Origin: Kitasatospora sp. SolWspMP-SS2h
GTDB taxonomy: Bacteria > Actinomycetota > Actinomycetes > Streptomycetales > Streptomycetaceae
NCBI RefSeq assembly: GCF_003259315.1
Contig: NZ_QLLT01000001.1
Coordinates: 124,001 to 188,000 of the forward strand
DNA: 64,000 nt
Reading direction: 5' to 3'
The notes beneath the pieces are model-generated. The model had not been told where the DNA came from, searched no databases, and saw only the letters and a list, made by a program, of their open reading frames with translations. Below are positions 14,974-23,232 of this stretch, piece by piece. Numbering within the stretch: the stretch's first letter is position 1; each line of letters opens with the position of its first letter. The translations under genes were made by a program, and so were the position numbers.

Positions 14974-16085
14974 GACAGCTCCTCCTTCCGTGCGGTGCGG
15001 AGCGGGCCGGTCCCGGTGCCGACCCCGGTGTCGGTCCCGGTGTCGGCCCCAGGGCCGGTGCGGGTGCCGGGACGAGTGTCGGGACAGGTCTCGGGGCGGG
15101 GCTCGGACCAGCGCAGCAGGGCGCTGCCCCAGGTCATGCCGGCGCCGAAGACGGTCAGCAGGATCAGGTCGCCGGGTTGCAGTCGGCCCTCGGCGTGCGC
15201 GGTGGCCAGTGCGTACGGGGCGCTGGCCGCGCCGATGTTGCCGACCAGGTCGCCGACCACGGTCATCCGGTCGGCGAGGCCCGCCTCGGCGGCGAGCCAG
15301 CGCACCAGGACGGGGTTGGGCTGGTGGGTGATCACGTGGTCGATGTCGTCGGTGGTCAGGCCGTGGCGCTCCAGCGTCTCGCCGAGCATCCGCGGGAAGG
15401 CGTCCCGGATGAACCGGCTCACCGCCCGCCCGTCCATCCGGATGCGGTGGGCGCCCTCCGCGAGGGTCTGCCGGGTCGCCGGGCGGCGGCTGCCGCCGGC
15501 CGGGATCAGCACCCGGTCCGCGAGCCTGCCGTCCGAGCCCAGCCGGAACCCGCCCAGCCCGCCCGGCGGTTCGACCGGACCCAGCACGGTGGCGGCGGCC
15601 CCGTCCGCGAACAGCGCGGCGGTGGCCCGGTCCGCGGGGTCGAGGAACTTCGAGTACGCCTCCACCCCGACCACCACCGCGAGCATCGGCCCGTCCGCCT
15701 CCCGCAGCCAGTCGTGCGCGACCTTCGCGCCGAACAGCCAGCCCGAGCAGGCCGCGGAGACGTCGAGCGCGACGGCGTCGACCGCCCCGACCAGGGCCTG
15801 CACCCGGCAGGCCGTCGCCGGGCCCAGTTCGTCCGGCGTCGAGGTCGCGCAGACCAGCAACCCGAGCTGCCGGGCCGGCACGCCCGCCGAGTCCAGCGCC
15901 CGGCGCACCGCCTCCGCGGCCAGGTCCGAGGCCGCCTGCGACCCGTCCGCGACGTGCCGGCGGCGCACGCCGGTGCGCTCCGCGATCCACTCCGGCGTCA
16001 CCCCCGTCCCGGCCGCGACCTCCGCGTTGCTCCGCACCCGGGCCGGCACGTACCGCCCGGTGCCCCACACGCCCACCGCGTTCAC
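14970..16085 (-). CDS. Ketoacyl synthase III (FabH-like condensing enzyme)
   Basis: A 371-residue KAS III with an intact triad: Cys in DVSAACSGWLFG (near 115), His in ITHQPNP (near 250) and Asn in VGNIGAAS (near 280). It condenses an acyl-CoA starter with an extender or transfers an acyl group. SDEWI is replaced by TPEWIAERTGV, as in several secondary-metabolism KAS III enzymes. After the normal end of the fold (LLRWSE) there is a 40-residue Thr/Gly/Asp-rich repetitive tail. GTG start at 16085 overlaps the upstream stop (GTGA). Genes for an acyltransferase, an acyl-CoA oxidase-like enzyme and an SDR share the operon; no ACP gene is adjacent. Confidence 0.9.
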   Translation of the reverse strand: MNAVGVWGTGRYVPARVRSNAEVAAGTGVTPEWIAERTGVRRRHVADGSQAASDLAAEAVRRALDSAGVPARQLGLLVCATSTPDELGPATACRVQALVGAVDAVALDVSAACSGWLFGAKVAHDWLREADGPMLAVVVGVEAYSKFLDPADRATAALFADGAAATVLGPVEPPGGLGGFRLGSDGRLADRVLIPAGGSRRPATRQTLAEGAHRIRMDGRAVSRFIRDAFPRMLGETLERHGLTTDDIDHVITHQPNPVLVRWLAAEAGLADRMTVVGDLVGNIGAASAPYALATAHAEGRLQPGDLILLTVFGAGMTWGSALLRWSEPRPETCPDTRPGTRTGPGADTGTDTGVGTGTGPLRTARKEELS

Positions 16086-17953
16086 GGCGCCGGTTCCTTC
16101 CGCTCGGCGGGGTCGGCAACGCGCTCGGCGGGTTCGGTGGCGGCCGACCGGGGCTCGGGAGCGCCGTCGCGGGCCCGGACCAGGTCGTCCGGGAAGGCGA
16201 AGGCGCGTTCGATCCGCTCCAGGTGCGGCAGCAGCCGGTCGTAGCCGCGCTCCAGGGCGTTCTCCAGGCCGACCAGGTCGCCCGGGGTGAGGGTGCGGTG
16301 GCGCAGCAGGGCGCCGGCCGTCCGGTCGGCGGCGCGCAGGGCGGCGAGGTGGGCGAGGGCGGTGGTGGCCTCGTCCCCGGGGAGGGTGGCGAGGGCGCGC
16401 GGGAGGTCCTCGGCGGCGAGCCGGGCGGCGTAGGTGGCGCCGAGTTCGGCCGCCCGGTCGAGCAGCGGGTTCCACACCTCGAAGGGGGTGGCGGAGCCGG
16501 GCGCGTGCTCGGTGCGGGCCCGGCGCAGCCACCCGGTGAGGGTGTGCTGGTGGCGGGCCAGCACGGCGGGCCACCAGCCGGGGTCGGCGAGGTCGGCCGG
16601 GACGGGCGGGAGGGTGCCGGTGCCGGTGGAGGTGCCGGTGCCGGTGGAGGTGGCGGGCGGGTCGTCGAGCAGGGCGCGCCCGAGGTCGTAGCGGATCAGT
16701 CGGCTGTCGCCGCCGGCCGGGTCGAAGGAGCGGGCGAAGCCGTGGTAGCCGGGCAGCCGGTTGTCGTCGGCGAGTCCGGCGTGGCCGCAGCGGCGCTGGC
16801 ACTCGGCGACGATCCGTTCGGCCTCGTCGGCGCAGTGCGCCTTGTACGCGGACAGCGGGCGGCTGACGGCGGACCAGGGCGCGAACCCGGCCTCGGCGTC
16901 GGCGGTGTCGGACTCCCGGGCGGCGGCGAGCAGTTCGCGGGCCCGGGCGGCGGCGCAGCTGAGCGCGAAGGCGTCGGCGAGGGCGCCGAGCAGGGCGCGC
17001 TGCTGGCTGCGGTGGGCGAGCAGGGGGCTGCCGGGGGCGAGGGCGGCGCGGGTCTCGCGGTGGCGGGAGTGCCGGACGGCGAGCACCGCGGACTGGCGGG
17101 CGAGGGCGGCCAGCGCGGTGGGCAGGACGCCCCACAGGTCCTGGCCGACGGCGAGGGTGCGGCGCAGCCGGTCCTCGGGGGTGCGCGGGTCGCGCAGGCG
17201 GCCGTGCTCGTCGAGCTCGGCGTCGTCGCGCAGCCAGTGCGCCTCCGGGACGCGGACGCCGTCGAACCCGATCCGGTGGTAGCCGAGCGGGAGCGCGCCG
17301 ACCGGGACGGGCGGGGAGAGGGTGACGCCCGGGCGCGGACCGTCGTGGTCGGCCAGCCGCACCAGGAAGGCGAACACCCCGCCCTCCCGGCCTCGCCCGT
17401 CCACCGCGCGGGCGATCACCACGGCCCCGCGCGGCCCGGGGTGCCCGGCCACGCCGCCGAACTTCCGGTCCGCCGCGGTGGGGGTGCGCAGCACGAACTC
17501 GCGCCGCCCCGGGTCGAATTCGGCCACCGTCCCGGCACCGAGGTGGCTGCTGGCGCGGCCGGCCTCGGTGACCAGGTAGCCGATCCGCAGGGCACCGGCG
17601 TCGACGGCGTCGAGCTCCGGCCGGACGTCCTCGGGCTCGCCGGCCAGCCGCAGCAACGAGCCCTGGCCCAGGATGCTCTGGGTGACCACCGTCATGCCGA
17701 GCCGGGGGTCGGCGACGGCGGCCCAGGCCAGGGCGGCGGCCAGCGCGTCGGCGTCGGCGTGCAGGTCGGCGGCGGCGGGCAGGGCGCGCAGCAGGGCGCG
17801 CAGGCGGCGGTACAGGTAGGGCTCGCGCTCGGCGGCGGACTCGGCGACCCGGTAGGGGTGCCGGGCCAGGGCGCGGTGCAGGCGGGGCAGGTAGCCGGGG
17901 TGGTGGCGACCGTGCAGCAGTTCGTCCAGGGTCCTCGTCGGCTCCTCGGCCAT
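16082..17953 (-). CDS. Acyl-CoA oxidase / acyl-CoA dehydrogenase-like flavoenzyme
   Basis: A 623-residue protein of acyl-CoA oxidase size. The middle domain has MTVVTQSILGQGS and YLVTEAGRASSHLGAGTVAEFDP, matching the FAD- and acyl-binding region, and the next part has RIGFDGVRVPEAHWL, the conserved ACAD/ACOX beta-domain motif. A C-terminal helical ACOX-type domain follows, interrupted by a Ser/Thr/Gly repeat (TSTGTGTSTGTGT near 470). It would introduce an alpha,beta double bond. Similar-sized oxidases (Aco, ScbC-like) take part in Streptomyces signalling-molecule pathways; a link is inference. ATG start at 17953 with GAAGGA upstream; a GTG two codons earlier is possible. Confidence 0.83.
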   Translation of the reverse strand: MAEEPTRTLDELLHGRHHPGYLPRLHRALARHPYRVAESAAEREPYLYRRLRALLRALPAAADLHADADALAAALAWAAVADPRLGMTVVTQSILGQGSLLRLAGEPEDVRPELDAVDAGALRIGYLVTEAGRASSHLGAGTVAEFDPGRREFVLRTPTAADRKFGGVAGHPGPRGAVVIARAVDGRGREGGVFAFLVRLADHDGPRPGVTLSPPVPVGALPLGYHRIGFDGVRVPEAHWLRDDAELDEHGRLRDPRTPEDRLRRTLAVGQDLWGVLPTALAALARQSAVLAVRHSRHRETRAALAPGSPLLAHRSQQRALLGALADAFALSCAAARARELLAAARESDTADAEAGFAPWSAVSRPLSAYKAHCADEAERIVAECQRRCGHAGLADDNRLPGYHGFARSFDPAGGDSRLIRYDLGRALLDDPPATSTGTGTSTGTGTLPPVPADLADPGWWPAVLARHQHTLTGWLRRARTEHAPGSATPFEVWNPLLDRAAELGATYAARLAAEDLPRALATLPGDEATTALAHLAALRAADRTAGALLRHRTLTPGDLVGLENALERGYDRLLPHLERIERAFAFPDDLVRARDGAPEPRSAATEPAERVADPAERKEPAP

Positions 17954-17955
17954 CG

Positions 17956-19116
17956 TCACGGTCCTTCTCGCTGCGGGGGTCGGCGGGTGGTCGGGTAGGG
18001 GGCGGGCGGCTGGCCGGACGGTGGGGCGGGCGACTGGCCGGACGGTGAAGCGAGCGGCCGATCGGGCGGCTCGTCGAGCGGTGGGGCGAGCGGCCGGCCG
18101 GGTGGTGGGGCGTGCACCCGGGCGCCGGTGCCGCGCAGGCAGGCGGCGGCGTTGCGGCTCAGTGCGCGGCCCGGACCGGCCTCGCGGTAGTCGGTGTGGC
18201 CGTGGGCGGCGAGCAGGGCGAGGACCCGGGGCAGGTGGGCGGGGCGGACCAGGCAGTCGGCGGCGCGGGCGGCCAGGTCGTCGGTGGGGGTGTAACGGCG
18301 TCCGGCGACGGCCGAGTAGACCGGGACGGCGGGCTCCCCGATCGCCGGGCCGCCGCGCAGGATCGCCTCGAACTGCCTTCGCTGCCGGTCGAGTTCCGGG
18401 TGGTGCGAGGTGAAGGGCAGGCGCAGCCGGACGGCGGTGACGCCCTGCTCGGCGGCGAGCCGTTCGACGGCGGCCAGCCGGTCGACCGGCCCGCCGAGCA
18501 CGCACTCCCCGGGGCTGTTGACGCAGCCGACGGTGACCCGGCCGCCCCCGGCGCGGACGGCCAGCGCGGCAGCCCGCCGCTCCCCGCAGCCGATCAGCGT
18601 CAGCCCGCCGGGCGTCCGGGCCAGCACCCGGGCCAGGCCGTACGCGGCGCGCGCGCCGGTCCCGACCGTCCAGGCACCGGCGGCGGTCAGCGCGGCGAGT
18701 TCCCCGAAGCTGACGGCCAGCAGCGCGTCGGGCGGCCCGTACCGCTCGGCCAGCACCCGCTGCCAGGCCACCGCCGCACCGTAGTGGGCCAGTTGCTGGA
18801 GGCCGACCGAGCCCTCCGCCAACTCCCTCCCGCCGGGCGGGTGTTCGCCGAGCAGCAGGGCGGCCGGCGGGGGGCCGGGGGCGGGTGCGGAGGTGTCGGA
18901 AGCGGGGGTGCCGGAAACGGGGGTGCCGGAAACGGGGGCGGCGTCATCGACGGTGGCGTCATCGATGGTGGCGGCGGCATCCGCGACGCTGGCGTCGATC
19001 TCCTCGTAGACGGCCCGCAGCGCGCGGCGCAGGGCACCGTCCCGGGCGGCGGCCCGGTACAGCGCCTGCACGGGGAAGTCCCCCTGACCTGGGAACATGT
19101 GAACCGACACGGGCAT
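17956..19116 (-). CDS. Discrete acyltransferase (malonyl-CoA:ACP transacylase fold)
   Basis: A 386-residue stand-alone AT domain. MFPGQGDFP (residues 7-15) is the family start motif. The nucleophile elbow reads AVSFGE instead of the usual GHSxGE, so the catalytic Ser is kept but the His before it is Val. The catalytic His is in PFTSHHPEL. A Val/Ser/Pro-rich repeat (SGTPVSGTPASDTS) interrupts the fold near residue 65-85, and the last 60 residues are a Pro/Ser repeat tail. It would load extender units for the KAS enzymes. First gene of the operon; ATG at 19116 with GGAGTG upstream. No ACP is adjacent. Confidence 0.82.
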   Translation of the reverse strand: MPVSVHMFPGQGDFPVQALYRAAARDGALRRALRAVYEEIDASVADAAATIDDATVDDAAPVSGTPVSGTPASDTSAPAPGPPPAALLLGEHPPGGRELAEGSVGLQQLAHYGAAVAWQRVLAERYGPPDALLAVSFGELAALTAAGAWTVGTGARAAYGLARVLARTPGGLTLIGCGERRAAALAVRAGGGRVTVGCVNSPGECVLGGPVDRLAAVERLAAEQGVTAVRLRLPFTSHHPELDRQRRQFEAILRGGPAIGEPAVPVYSAVAGRRYTPTDDLAARAADCLVRPAHLPRVLALLAAHGHTDYREAGPGRALSRNAAACLRGTGARVHAPPPGRPLAPPLDEPPDRPLASPSGQSPAPPSGQPPAPYPTTRRPPQREGP

Positions 19117-19360
19117 GACTGCACACTCCGCAGCAGCGAGAGGGCCGATCCGGCACGGGCCGCACCGCGCCCGGCCCCGCGCCGGCTCCCCTCGGCGCGG
19201 CCGGCGTCCGGCCCGCCACCACAGTGCCCAATCAGTACGCCCACCATCCAGTCATATGACCGGTGGATGCGTTGAAAGTTCCGCCGCCGTTGAACACCCG
19301 CGCGAACTCACCGGCCACGCCCCCGCCCCGCACCGGCGCACCGGCACCCCCGCCCCGACG

Positions 19361-19915
19361 TCACCGCGCGATCATTCCCGCCAGCGCGAGGTCGAGCAGC
19401 CGGTCCGCCTGGGCCTCGGTGTCGTGTTCGCGGGCCCAGGCGGCGGCGTTCATCAGGGTGAACACGTCCACGCCCGTGGTGTCGCCGCGCAGGGCGCCCG
19501 CCCGGCGGGCCCGGTCGACCAGGCGGTCGCCGATGGCCGTCAACCGGTGGCAGGAGTCCTGGAGTTCGTCGGACCGGGCGGCCAGCGCGGCGGCCAGGCC
19601 CTGGTAGGCGGCGGCGTGCCGGACCACCGCGCGGATCCAGTCGGCCAGCGCCAGGGCCGGGTCGGGGTGCTCGGCGAGTCCGTCCCCGTGGGCGAACAGC
19701 TCCTGGTTGCGCGCGTCCAGCAGGGCGGCGATCAGCGCGGCGCGGGTCGGGAAGTGGCCGTAGAGCGTGCCGATGGCCACCCCGGTGCGGCGGGCCACCC
19801 GCTCCAGCGAGGCGCCGGTGCCCTCCTCCCGGAAGACGGCGTCGGCCTCGGCGAGCAGCCGCTCACGGTTGCGCCGCGCGTCGGCGCGCGGACGGCGGCG
19901 GACGGTCTCGGTCAC
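19361..19915 (-). CDS. TetR/AcrR-family regulator
   Basis: A 184-residue TetR protein. Helix-turn-helix: RERLLAEADAVFREEGTGASLERVARRTGVAIGTLYGHF (about 17-55). The C-terminal domain, rich in Ala and Leu, is of the short TetR_C type often paired with NmrA-like oxidoreductases. The GTG at 19915 has GGGAGA six bases upstream. Divergent from the NmrA gene; the long inverted repeat between them is its likely operator. Confidence 0.88.
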   Translation of the reverse strand: MTETVRRRPRADARRNRERLLAEADAVFREEGTGASLERVARRTGVAIGTLYGHFPTRAALIAALLDARNQELFAHGDGLAEHPDPALALADWIRAVVRHAAAYQGLAAALAARSDELQDSCHRLTAIGDRLVDRARRAGALRGDTTGVDVFTLMNAAAWAREHDTEAQADRLLDLALAGMIAR

Positions 19916-20014
19916 GTCATCTCCCTTTCCGGGCGGGGCCCTTGCTGCCGGTCCTCGCGCTCGGCCCTCGCGGCCGGTCCCCACCCGTCGACCCTTGCGG
20001 TCGGCCGTCAAGTC

Positions 20015-20052
20015 GAGGCATCCTCGACTCACCTCGAAACCGAGGATGCCTC
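20015..20052. promoter_or_regulatory. Long inverted repeat between TetR and NmrA genes
   Basis: GAGGCATCCTCG at 20015-20026 and its exact complement CGAGGATGCCTC at 20041-20052, 14 bases apart. It lies in the 194-base divergent gap, 100 bases from the TetR start and 57 from the NmrA start. Two operator copies in opposite orientation is the best reading. Confidence 0.7.
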
Positions 20053-20109
20053 AGCTTATCGGCGCGCCGTCCGCCGCGCCACGGAACACCAGACAGGGGA
20101 GAACCCGCC

Positions 20110-20988
20110 GTGATCCTGCTGACCGGAGCCACCGGCGCGATCGGCCGCCACCTGGTCCGCCGACTCGCCGACCGGGGCGCCGAGTTCCGCGCCCTGGTCC
20201 GGGACGAGGCCAAGGGCCGCGCCCTGGGCTGCGCGTACGCCGTGGGCGACTTCGCCGATCCGGGCTCGCTCACCGCCGCGTTCGATGGCGTCGACCGGCT
20301 GTTCCTGAACGGGCCCGGCGCGGCGCCGGTGGACGGGGAGCAGCCGATGGTCCGTCAGCTCGGCTCCGTCATCGACGCGGCCGCGGCGGCGGGCGTCGAA
20401 CGGGTGGTGAAGGTCTCGGTGTGGCACGCCGCGCCCGGCCGCCCGCTCTCCGAGGGCGTGCACGGCGTGCTCGACCGCCGCCTCGCCGAGTCCGGCCCGG
20501 CCGCCTGGACGCTCCTGCAACCCTCCGGCTTCCTGCAGAACCTGCTGGCCCCGGGCACGTTCACCCCCGACGGGCGCCTGGTCGGCCGCTACGGCGGCGC
20601 GCCCGTCTCGCACATCGACTGCCGGGACATCGCCGAGTGCGCGGAGGTCCTGCTGACGGGGCCGCCGCGCCCCGGCGAGTCCTTCGTCCTGACCGGGCCG
20701 GAGGCCGTCACCGACCGGGAGCTGGCCGCCCGGATCTCGCACGCCCTGGGCCGGACGGTCGGCCTCGCGCCCCTCGCCCCGGACGAGGTCTCCGCCGCAC
20801 TGGCCGCCCAGGGCCTCCCGGCCGGCTTCACCGCGGGCCTGGCCGAGCTGCTGCGCCAGGTCGCCGCGGGCTCGCTGGCCGGAGTGACCACCGCCGTCCC
20901 CGACCTGCTCGGTCGCCCCGCCCGCACGGTGGACGCCTTCCTCGCCGACCACCTGCCGGCCTTCCGCGCGGCCCTCCGACTGCCTTGA
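20110..20988 (+). CDS. NmrA-like NAD(P)-binding oxidoreductase
   Basis: A 292-residue atypical SDR. TGATGAIGRHLVRRL (residues 5-19) is the dinucleotide-binding loop at the very N-terminus, followed by GDFADPGSL and VVKVSVW. The family (NmrA/QOR2/SDR) either reduces quinones or senses NADP. The GTG at 20110 has GGGGAGAA about 8 bases upstream and leaves no extra residues before the first strand. Divergent from a TetR gene, a frequent pairing in Streptomyces, and probably repressed by it. Confidence 0.88.
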   Translation: MILLTGATGAIGRHLVRRLADRGAEFRALVRDEAKGRALGCAYAVGDFADPGSLTAAFDGVDRLFLNGPGAAPVDGEQPMVRQLGSVIDAAAAAGVERVVKVSVWHAAPGRPLSEGVHGVLDRRLAESGPAAWTLLQPSGFLQNLLAPGTFTPDGRLVGRYGGAPVSHIDCRDIAECAEVLLTGPPRPGESFVLTGPEAVTDRELAARISHALGRTVGLAPLAPDEVSAALAAQGLPAGFTAGLAELLRQVAAGSLAGVTTAVPDLLGRPARTVDAFLADHLPAFRAALRLP

Positions 20989-21050
20989 CCACGGCGGCCT
21001 CGAACTGACGTGGACCGGAACGCCCTTGCCGCCCGCTCGCGCGTCCCGGG

Positions 21051-21070
21051 CCTGAGTACAGGTACTCAGG
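21051..21070. promoter_or_regulatory. Palindrome CCTGAGTAC-N2-GTACTCAGG, copy 2
   Basis: Perfect 9-base arms around AG, 80 bases upstream of the lipoprotein start at 21151. It shares the core TGAGTAC-N2-GTACTCA with the site at 3066-3081. The short centre disfavours a hairpin. Confidence 0.55.
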
Positions 21071-21150
21071 CCGCCGGTTCACCGCATACGGAATGATGAT
21101 CGGCGCGACGGGCCGCAGGGGCCCGTCCCTGCCGACCGGAGCGCCCCACC

Positions 21151-21780
21151 GTGAAACGTCCCGCCCTGGCCGTGGCCGCCACCGTGCTCGCCGCGGGCAC
21201 CCTGCTCGCCGGCTGCGGCTCCACCCGCAGCTCCGACTCCCCCGGCTCCCCCGCGGGTTCCGGCTCTGCCGCAGGCGCCGCCGCCGGTTCGCCGGACGCC
21301 GCGCAGGCGGCCCGGCAGGGGTACGAGCAGCAGTACGCACAGGCGGTGGCCGACCACGACCGGGCGTTCCCGAGCGTCGCGAGGGCCTGTGCGGGGAAGC
21401 CCACTACGCAGCCGTCACCGGTGGACACCCCGTCGTCCGGCCCCCAGCCCGAGAACCCCAAGTACGCCGAGAACCACGCTTACCTGCGGACGGCCACGCT
21501 GGACCCCGCCGCCCAGTGCCGCGGCGAGGCGCACGCCGCCCGCATCGCCGCCGAGGCCGCCGCGCAGCCCCCGGCCGGCCCCGCGCAGGCCAAGGCCCTG
21601 CTCGCCCGCCTCGGCTACCCGGACGCCACCGTCGACCAGGGCGGCGACGGCGTGCACTTCACCTTCTCCGTCCCGCAGCTCGGCCCCTGCCTGACGGGCG
21701 TGCTGTCCGACCCGCCGCACATCGAGGTGCACGGCCCGTACCTGGAGGGCGGCTGCGAACTCCCGAAGGGCGGCCACTGA
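21151..21780 (+). CDS. Lipoprotein of unknown function
   Basis: A 209-residue lipoprotein. The signal peptide MKRPALAVAATVLAAGTLLAGC ends in the lipobox LLAGC (Cys22), followed by a Ser/Gly/Ala linker to about residue 50. The folded part has four further Cys that could pair. I do not recognise a named family. The GTG at 21151 has a CGGAG sequence upstream. The palindrome at 21051 is the only regulatory sign. Confidence 0.78.
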   Translation: MKRPALAVAATVLAAGTLLAGCGSTRSSDSPGSPAGSGSAAGAAAGSPDAAQAARQGYEQQYAQAVADHDRAFPSVARACAGKPTTQPSPVDTPSSGPQPENPKYAENHAYLRTATLDPAAQCRGEAHAARIAAEAAAQPPAGPAQAKALLARLGYPDATVDQGGDGVHFTFSVPQLGPCLTGVLSDPPHIEVHGPYLEGGCELPKGGH

Positions 21781-21854
21781 GCCTCCCCTCGCCGCGCCGC
21801 CTCCGGCCCGGAATCCCGGTGCGGCGGAGCCGACCGCACTGCCAGAATCGGGCG

Positions 21855-22616
21855 ATGACCGACGACCACCTGCTCCACCGGGCGTCCCGCCTCTGGACGG
21901 GGCTGGCCGACGTGCCCGCGGCCTTCCCCGCGCCGGGTGCCGCGAGTGTCGTGGTGTCGCCGAACTCCGGGCTGTGCCCGCCGGGTTGGGTCGGCCTGCT
22001 GACGCTGGGCGGCGCGGTGCTGGCGACCGCCCCGGACGCCCGGCGCGCCGAACTGCTCCGCGCCGCGCTGCGGTCCTGCCCGGAGGCCGGGTGGGACGCC
22101 GAACTGCTGGGCGCCGCACTGCCGGTCCGTCGGATGCTCGGCCCCGCCGCGCTCGCCTACCTCGCCCCGACCGACCTCGTTCCGACCGACCTCGTTGCGA
22201 CCGATCCCACCCCGACCGATCCCACCCCGGCGGCTCGACACCCACCCGTCCGCGAACTCCCCAGCGAGCACCAGGAGTTGCGCGCTCTGGAGGCCCGGGT
22301 GCCGGCCGCGGAACGCGACGAGGCAGCGCTCGGCGAGATCACCTCGCCCGTGTTCGCCGTCGTCCGGGAGGGCCGCGTCCTGGCCGCCTGCGGTTACCGC
22401 GTCTGGCCGTTCGAGACCGCCCAGTTCAGCGTGCTGACCGACCCGGCGGCCCGTGGCCGGGGCCTGGCCCGCGCCGCCGCGACGGCCGCCGCCGCCCACG
22501 CCCTCGCCGCCGGGCTGCTCCCCCAGTGGCGCGCCCGCGTCCCGGCCTCCCGCCGGGTCGCCGCCCGGGTCGGCTTCCGCGAACTGGGCACCCAGCTCTC
22601 GGTCGAACTCCCCTGA
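21855..22616 (+). CDS. GNAT-family N-acetyltransferase
   Basis: A 253-residue protein. The GNAT fold is in the C-terminal half: SPVFAVVREGRVLAACGYRVWP, then FSVLTDPAARGRGLARAAATAAAAHAL, where RGRGLA is the acetyl-CoA pyrophosphate loop. The N-terminal half resembles the regulatory lobe of two-lobed actinobacterial GNATs. Between them is a Thr/Asp/Pro tandem repeat (PTDLVPTDLVATDPTPTDP) encoded by 15-bp repeats. The start ATG at 21855 has a weak GGGCG upstream. Substrate unknown. Convergent with the FBP gene. Confidence 0.82.
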   Translation: MTDDHLLHRASRLWTGLADVPAAFPAPGAASVVVSPNSGLCPPGWVGLLTLGGAVLATAPDARRAELLRAALRSCPEAGWDAELLGAALPVRRMLGPAALAYLAPTDLVPTDLVATDPTPTDPTPAARHPPVRELPSEHQELRALEARVPAAERDEAALGEITSPVFAVVREGRVLAACGYRVWPFETAQFSVLTDPAARGRGLARAAATAAAAHALAAGLLPQWRARVPASRRVAARVGFRELGTQLSVELP

Positions 22617-22643
22617 GCCCGGCCGCGCACCCCCGGCGGGGCT

Positions 22644-23144
22644 TCAGCCCGCCGCCGCCTCCCCGCGCACCTTCGCCAGGAAGGCGGCCAGGTTGCCGCG
22701 CATCCGCTCGATCCGCTGCTCCAACGTCAGCGACTCGTGGATCTTGGTGCCGGTCTCGCGCAGGCCGCGGACGTACAGCGAACAGGCCAGGTCGCTGCAC
22801 ATGTACGCGCCGACCGAGTTGCCCTGCCGCCCGGCGGGACCGGCCAGCGGGGCCACCAGCAGCGAGACCCCGCCGGTGTGGGTGGTGACGCACAGCGAGC
22901 AGATGCTGCGGCGGGGCTGCCAGGACGCGCCGGAGGAGGACCGCAGGACGACGGCCTGCGGACGGCCCTCCAGCTCGGCGACCAGGTAGGCCCGGTCCGG
23001 GGCCTGCGGGTCGCGCCAGCCGAGGAAGTCCAGCTCCGGCCAGGGCTGTTCGTGCAGCTCACGGGGCAGGTTCAGTCGTTTCGCCTCGCCCTTGGAGCAG
23101 TTCAGGAACGCGGCGCGGATCTCGGGATCGGTCAGCTCTCTCAC
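22644..23144 (-). CDS. FBP-type treble-clef zinc-finger protein (EF-G-binding family)
   Basis: A 166-residue protein of the family annotated FBP, whose C-terminal treble-clef zinc finger is like that of FusB-type EF-G-binding proteins. Ligands are visible as C-SLC (CSLCVTTH, about 91-98) and C-x4-C (CSDLACSLYVRG, about 122-133). The N-terminal half is the YLVAELEGRPQAVVLR region. It may act on ribosome-bound EF-G; in Streptomyces this is not proven. The GTG at 23144 lies only about 8 bases after a -10 (TAGCGT), so the transcript is probably leaderless. Shares its operator with the divergent TetR gene. Confidence 0.8.
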   Translation of the reverse strand: MRELTDPEIRAAFLNCSKGEAKRLNLPRELHEQPWPELDFLGWRDPQAPDRAYLVAELEGRPQAVVLRSSSGASWQPRRSICSLCVTTHTGGVSLLVAPLAGPAGRQGNSVGAYMCSDLACSLYVRGLRETGTKIHESLTLEQRIERMRGNLAAFLAKVRGEAAAG

Positions 23145-23160
23145 GAAGCACCACGCTAAT

Positions 23161-23190
23161 TTGCCTAAGTCGTTTAGGCAAATGGATAAT
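23161..23190 (+). promoter_or_regulatory. Divergent promoter with perfect TetR-type operator
   Basis: TTGCCTAA-N5-TTAGGCAA (23161-23181) is a perfect 8-5-8 palindrome. Its left arm is also a -35 (TTGCCT) for the TetR gene, with -10 GATAAT at 23185-23190, and its right arm is a -35 for the FBP gene on the other strand. One repressor dimer would block both. Confidence 0.82.
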
Positions 23191-23232
23191 CGACTCAGGA
23201 AGCACGACCGGACGACGACGAGGAAGGGACGG

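Noticed and set aside
13613..19116. Assignment as a gamma-butyrolactone (A-factor type) locus
   Set aside because: No AfsA-type synthase and no typical receptor gene are present; only the oxidase and SDR recall such pathways.
23092..23232. Upstream ATG starts (23092, 23182) for the TetR gene
   Set aside because: The first lies inside the divergent FBP gene and the second within the promoter -10 region; the GTG at 23233 has a ribosome site.
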